From Rhynchonema sp. JSB1_4 (lineage: Eukaryota; Nematoda; Chromadorea; Monhysterida; Xyalidae): a DNA stretch of 64,000 nt. Positions 59,519-64,000 of this stretch are shown piece after piece. Positions within the stretch are counted from its first letter, which is position 1, and every line of letters begins with the position of its first letter. Below the pieces are notes generated by a model. That model saw only the letters and a list, made by a program, of their open reading frames with translations. It was not told the DNA's origin and made no database searches. The stretch covers positions 1 through 64,000 of the forward strand of contig JASAMV010004575.1 of assembly GCA_030248065.1 (NCBI GenBank), written 5' to 3'. The position numbers and the translations under genes were made by a program.

Positions 59519-60027
59519 TACTTTTGAGAACAATAACCAAAAAAATCAGCCATTTTAGGCCCAAAATGCCCATCTTAGGTCTGAAAATGCCTATTTTAGG
59601 CAAAAATTGAGGCGGTTAGTGCACCTGGCGCGGTGGTTAGTGTCATAGTAGTGGCAGGGGGTTACCGGTTACCCCCTCTCCAGTGATGTAGTTGGTCCGA
59701 GCAAGAAAGCTAGCTAGCTGGAGGGGTACGGCGCAAGAAAGCTAGCTAGCTAGCTGGGTACCCCGATTTGGGGGTATTGGTCCAGAAGTCAAAAACAGGG
59801 GTATAAAAATTGGTCGAAATTATGCTAAAATAAGCCTTAAAATGCGTATTTTTGTGCACGTGTGAGAAAATGTGAACGAATTTGACCATTTTGGCGCATA
59901 AAATGGTCATTTTGGCACTAAAATCAACACTTTTTTTACTTGGTGACCGGAGCAAGAAAGCTAGCTAGCCAGTTTGGGGGGGTATGGGTTTCGGAGCAAG
60001 AAAGCTACCTAGCAGTTGGGGGGTAAT

Positions 60028-60888
60028 CAGTGTTGGAGGCAGTGATGTAGTTGGTCCGAGCAAGAAAGCTAGCTAGCTGGAGGGGTCCGGCACAAGAAAG
60101 CTAGCTAGCTAGCCGGGTACCCCGATTTGGGGGGGTATTGGTCCAGAAGTCAAAAACAGGGGTATAAAATTTGGTCGAAATTGTGCTAAAATAAGCCTTA
60201 AAATGCGTATTTTTGTGCACGTGTGAGAAAATTTGAACGAATTTGACCATTTTGGCCCATAAAATGGTCATTTTGGCACTAAAATCAACACTTTTCTTAC
60301 TTGATGACCGGAGCAAGAAAGCTAGCTAGCCAGTTTGGGGGGGGTATGGGTTTCGGAGCAAGAAAGCTACCTAGCAGTTGGGGGGGTAAAACCCCCCTAC
60401 CCCCCCCCCCCAACCACATCACTGGTTGGAGGTGGGGGGGGGGGGGGTTTGGGCCCCCCCCCCCCAGTACAGTAGGTATCCCCCCCTCGCCTGGTACAGT
60501 AGGTATCCCCCCCCCGATGTTTGGCATGGTACAGTAGGTATCCCCCCCCCGATTTTCACCCCGGTACAGTAGGTATCCCCCACGATTTTGCCCAAAAAGT
60601 GCCAATTTTTGACCAAAATGGCCAAAATTAGTGTAAAATCGGTGGTTTTTGCCTCAAATTACCCAAAATTCGCGCGCTACGCGCGCAAATACCACGTTTT
60701 CACACGATTCCACACATAATAAACACATTAAAAATTTTCACCCCAAAACCTAACCCCCCCCCCAACCCCCCCCCCCCCCCCCCTAGGTACATAACCCCCC
60801 CAGGCCATCGGCTCTGGTACAGTAGGTATCCCCCCTCTCTGAGCGCGGTACAGTAGGTATCCCCCCCTCCAGAGTACCTCCAACACTG
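60028..60888. mobile_element. Middle element of the nest, GGTACAGTAGGTATCCCC family
   Basis: The ends are CAGTGTTGGAGG and CCTCCAACACTG, with a perfect 8-bp TSD GGGGTAAT (60020-60027 and 60889-60896). GGTACAGTAGGTATCCCCC is repeated at least six times, and a CGCGCGCTACGCGCG hairpin lies at 60670-60687. It is interrupted near its left end by 60040-60424. Confidence 0.9.
60040..60424. mobile_element. Innermost element of the nest, AGCAAGAAAGCTAGCTAGC family
   Basis: The ends are CAGTGATGTAGTTGG and CAACC-ACATCACTG, with a perfect 8-bp TSD GTTGGAGG (60032-60039 and 60425-60432). It is nearly identical to the flanking outer element (59691 onward) except for the other's interruption. Confidence 0.92.
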
Positions 60889-60933
60889 GGGGTAATACCC
60901 CCCATACGACCCCAACCACATCACTGCCCCTCT

Positions 60934-61660
60934 CAATGTAGTTCCTGGTCCGGAGGGGGAGATAGCGGACCCTCTGTTTTTTTGGAGGGAGACATAGTGT
61001 ACCCCCTAGGGGGGAAGACTAGACTATTATTATTGTGTTATTATCATTTCTTCAAAATTTTCAGCCGTCGTTGACTGATCCCCTCAGTCACTGGGTTGCT
61101 GCTTTTCAGATAATCATCAATATTCCGTCATCCGTTGCTGACTTTATTGCTCGTTGCGTTTGTTCTTTTCATTAGTTTGGTTTGGTTGGTTGAATCTCGC
61201 TCGCCGGTACGGTTTTCTTTGTCGTTTGTTCGTTCATGTTCACATTTGCGTTTATTAATACTCATGTTCATTTTTAGGGTTTCCCGGATCTTGTTAAAGG
61301 TCTTTGCGAAAGCGTGCAGATAAAATTTGAATTTGAAAATGAAAAATGAAATAATGAAAGTAAAAATTGCAGAAATGGCTTGCGGTCTGCGCCGGAAATC
61401 CTGCGAATCCCCCAAGTCGCAGTTTTAGTCTGACGCGAGTCGCGTCGCGACGGGAACGGGATTATAAATACTTTTTTCTTTTTTCTTCGGGTCTCACTCA
61501 TTTCCGATGGTCACAATTGCAATCATGCATGAGGTCTGGGGACAGGGGCGCACCGCGGAGGGGTACTGATATAGGCATTAACGTAAGCCGTACTTCACGA
61601 TCAGCATCAACACGCGTGATCCCGCGAGCAACACCGTGAATCGATCACGTCGTTTTTGTA
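60934..61660. other. Truncated element start and spacer
   Basis: 60934-61020 resembles the left end of the GGGGGAGATAGTGTACC family with a mutated CAATG start and no right end. The rest has no supported gene. Confidence 0.4.
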
Positions 61661-61661
61661 A

Positions 61662-61929
61662 GGGCTCCACCAGATAGACCCGAAACCCGAAACATAAATT
61701 TTTTATATGTCCACGTCTCGGGTTTTGAAAAAAACTCCCGAAACCCGAAACACAAAGCATGATAATCGAAAATGTTTCGGTCTTGTCACTTGTAGCTGAC
61801 GTGAACAATTTATACAGTCAATCGAAACATTTTCGATTATCATGCATCGTGTTTCGGTTTTTTTTTCAAAACCCGAAACATGGACATAGAAAAAATTTTT
61901 GTTTCGGGTGGGTCTATCTGGTGGAGCCC
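61662..61929. mobile_element. MITE with GGGCTCCACCAGATAGACCC ends and TAA duplication
   Basis: The inverted ends (GGGCTCCACCAGATAGACCC and complement) are perfect. The 3-bp TAA flank is duplicated (61659-61661 and 61930-61932), typical of PIF/Harbinger-type insertion. The arms carry ACCCGAAAC/GTTTCGGGT repeats and the whole folds into a hairpin. Confidence 0.85.
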
Positions 61930-61981
61930 TAATTTTATCTGCTGTCATAGATAATATGTGATGGGCCACAGCCATAGGGTC

Positions 61982-62196
61982 GAATTTTCGAAACGGTGTA
62001 AAGGTCAGTTGGGCGTAAGGTCGGTGTAAAGTTCGGTCGAAAGCTCGGTCGGCGTAGCTCGGTGTAAACGTGAAACATTGCCTGTTATTAACGTGGAATG
62101 TTTCGAGTTTACACCGAGGTCTATCACACTGAGCTGTCGACCGAGCTTTCCACCGACCTTTACACCCAACTAACCTTTACACCGTTTCGAAAATAT
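61982..62196. repeat. Palindromic MITE, 'TTCGAAACGGTGTAAAGG' family, copy 2
   Basis: Same palindromic structure as 50302-50508: TTTTCGAAACGGTGTAAAGG at one end, the inverted form at the other, and a similar AACGTGGAATGTTTC centre. The two copies differ by small indels. Confidence 0.8.
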
Positions 62197-62665
62197 CACC
62201 CGGTAGCATTGTAGCATTTCTGTTTCCTTTCACAATTTCATGGCGGCAACGAAGATCACATTTTACGAAACTACGCTTTAATGTTATACAGTAATTCATT
62301 ATTTCCAACTTCTGTTATCTCCTCACCACCACAACCCGCTACCGAACGCCGCCGCGTGCGCGCGTTTACAGAAATCGGTGTGCGTTCCCAGCACTGGCTC
62401 GCTTGTTGCAGCAAGCATGATGAACCCTCGACAAATTTCCAAATATTTTTCAATTTGTCTGTTTCGTCGTCGCGCCTGTTCGAAGCAAATCAATTGTCCC
62501 ATTCGACTGTGACGTTGCCAATTGGACAAAGCACTCATGCAGCTGTTCTCCACATCTTGTGCTGTTGCTGTCGCCCGTGTGTGCGTAACGCTTGGCATCC
62601 TTGCCTGAAACATCAGCCATCATGTCAAAAAACAGTAGACGCACTGACAGATGCGCTTTCTGACG

Positions 62666-63575
62666 TTATAAAATGCTGGCAAAAAACGTAAAAAACGTAT
62701 GCTGAAGGATGAAAATGACCTGCATAATTGTCCAAGCACATTTTCCAACGGCTGCTTCGCTTGTCTTTGTCTGTGCTCGATGATGTTCCGCACATTGTTG
62801 CATCAGTAGCTGAGGATCATGTTCTTGCGTCGGTCTTGCCGTTAGCGTCCCAATCCGTGGAGGTTCCAAACTGTATTTTGGATTGTGGTGCGACGTCTCT
62901 TTTGGTTCGGACTTCGCAGGGCTCTTCTTTATTTGAGCAACCTTACTGATCTCAGAGCGCGCTTTTGCTTTTGTTTTCATCTTTGGTGGAGGTGGACGAG
63001 GTTTTGCCTTGGACTTTTCTGCAATTTTGGGTTTTGCTTTTCTTGAGGTGTTCATCACTTTTGAAGATTTGCGAGCGTTATGTTTCGCTTCAGCCGCAGA
63101 TTTCTTGACGTGTGATATTTTCTTTGCGCCAGTTTGTTTTGGTGGTGGTGATGCCGCCTTGGCCGTTCGTGGTTGCGGTCTTTCCGCCTTTGTGTGATCA
63201 GTTGATGTTTCATTGGTTTTTGACGGATGTGGTGGTGGCTCGTATTTTCCGACATGCTTCTGTGCGACTGATTTGGCTGGATGTAATGTTTTCTTGGCAA
63301 CGCGCTTGTCTGATCCTTCTTCCCGTTTCACTTGTTTCGATGATGTTCCAGCTGCGTTTTGCGATTTGGCCGTCTTTGCTTGTGTTGTCTTCGATATGCG
63401 GGGCTGCTGTGATTTTTTCGGATTTCCATCACAAACGATCACGTAGACCAAGATGACGACGGTTAAGACGATCGAAGCGCGCTGTGAGAAATAGTGGAAT
63501 GTAATTCTCCGGGGCGGACTCAAGTTTGTTTGTTACCACTGTGAAAGTGACACATCAAAGGCATTCACCTACCAT
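62666..63575 (-). CDS. Probable secreted Lys/Pro/Ala-rich basic protein (272 aa)
   Basis: A two-exon model on the minus strand: ATG at 63575-63573, donor GTAGGT, acceptor CTCACAG, second exon 63481-62666 (819 nt total). Splicing directly after the ATG gives MRASIVLTVVILVYVIVCDG, an ideal signal peptide. An unspliced reading from 63523 would put the same hydrophobic segment behind a basic leader instead. The mature part is low-complexity, very basic and rich in Lys, Pro, Ser and Ala (for example AKSKAKPRPPPPKMKTKAKA), with no recognised domain. The C-terminus is more ordinary, with one Cys pair candidate (MQQCAEHH, GKCAW) and a hydrophobic end that might be replaced by a further splice at 62723. 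A matrix or cuticle-associated role is possible but is inference only. Confidence 0.55.
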
Positions 63576-64000
63576 GTTGGCGTCGCCCTAGTGTTTCAGA
63601 GTAAGTGTGTAGCCAATCACTACCATGAGCAGTGGCGGAGCAAGATGAGCCCAGATAACCGCGAATACAGAAAGAAGCATAGAGAGAAAAAGTTAGGTGT
63701 AACTACCATCTTGCTGTCTAATTATACAAACATTGGGGATTCGGTTAGTCAGGTTATTGATCTATTGACGAAAAAGAATATAGCTTTATGCGGTATCATC
63801 CCACGCCCAGTTCAATCATGCACAAAGGCGAAGCAACACGTGTGCACGGTAGACAACGTGGAGCTTGAAGTGGCGTGGACAGTTACTATTATAAACTTGC
63901 AGTTATCCAGCTCGTTAACCTGTGCAATAATCCGGAGCGTGCAATATAATAAATAGATCGGGGTTATGGTATGCGGGGTGGTGTAAAACTCATGATCGTT
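63576..64000. other. Region upstream of the secreted-protein gene
   Basis: Likely promoter side of the minus-strand gene. A 121-codon plus-strand frame at 63591-63956 has no support beyond being open. Confidence 0.35.

Larger units (their letters stand above)
59691..60926. mobile_element. Outer hAT-like element of a three-level nest (AGCAAGAAAGCTAGCTAGC family)
   Basis: The ends are CAGTGATGTAGTTGG and CCAACCACATCACTG, with a perfect 8-bp TSD CCCCTCTC (59683-59690 and 60927-60934). GAGCAAGAAAGCTAGCTAGC motifs lie at both ends. It is interrupted by 60028-60888. Confidence 0.9.

Noticed and set aside
62281..62691. 136-codon plus-strand frame
   Set aside because: Antisense overlap with the end of the minus-strand gene, no recognised domain, and no orthologous features visible.
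63591..63956. 121-codon plus-strand frame
   Set aside because: It overlaps the start region of the minus-strand gene, has no domain or splice context, and its composition is not protein-like enough to support a gene.

Overview
The window is nuclear DNA of an intron-rich animal. Its genes are split into many small exons. Their products are animal-specific: a chitin synthase with QRRRW and NWGTRE motifs, a chimaerin (SH2-C1-RhoGAP), an RdgB/PITPNM protein and the C-terminus of an RdgC/PPEF phosphatase. A long chitin synthase with C-terminal coiled coil and membrane segments fits an ecdysozoan. Degenerate TTAGGC (nematode-type telomere) arrays occur, but inside transposons, so nematode is a suggestion only. 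There is no prokaryotic gene organisation, CRISPR array or rRNA.

Layout. 1-515 (+): last two exons of an rdgC/PPEF homologue. 516-4898: intergenic, packed with short inverted-repeat elements. 4899-23054 (+): chitin synthase; a 48-exon model keeps one open frame through every junction (1,910 aa). Its introns hold a 1.58-kb fold-back element with its own gene, an hAT-like element with a perfect 8-bp target-site duplication (TSD), a tRNA-like sequence and two more MITEs. 24348-27328 and 28414-31159 (-): tandem paralogous zinc-finger genes ending in a shared GDPPYLDQEWG motif. 32494-35707 (-): chimaerin, 7 exons, 527 aa. 38722-51560 (-): rdgB/PITPNM homologue, 29 exons, 1,293 aa. 51561-62665: about 11 kb with no gene I can support, mostly nested transposons. 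62666-63575 (-): probable secreted Lys/Pro-rich protein.

The coding genes are conserved families doing separate jobs: extracellular matrix synthesis, lipid transfer at ER contacts, Rac-GAP signalling and Ca-regulated dephosphorylation. They do not form one pathway, although rdgB and rdgC homologues are both linked to photoreceptor maintenance in flies. The most unusual content is the transposon landscape. One large group of short hAT-like elements (CAGTG...CACTG ends, 8-bp TSDs) is divided into families, each with its own repeated subterminal motif, and many families share a CGCG-rich hairpin. One element end supplies the stop codon of a zinc-finger gene, and one cluster shows three insertions nested inside one another. 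A second genome-wide oddity is a 5' splice-site preference for GTTGGT/GTTAGT. Exon coordinates were read by eye from splice signals and phase and have not been checked against transcripts.
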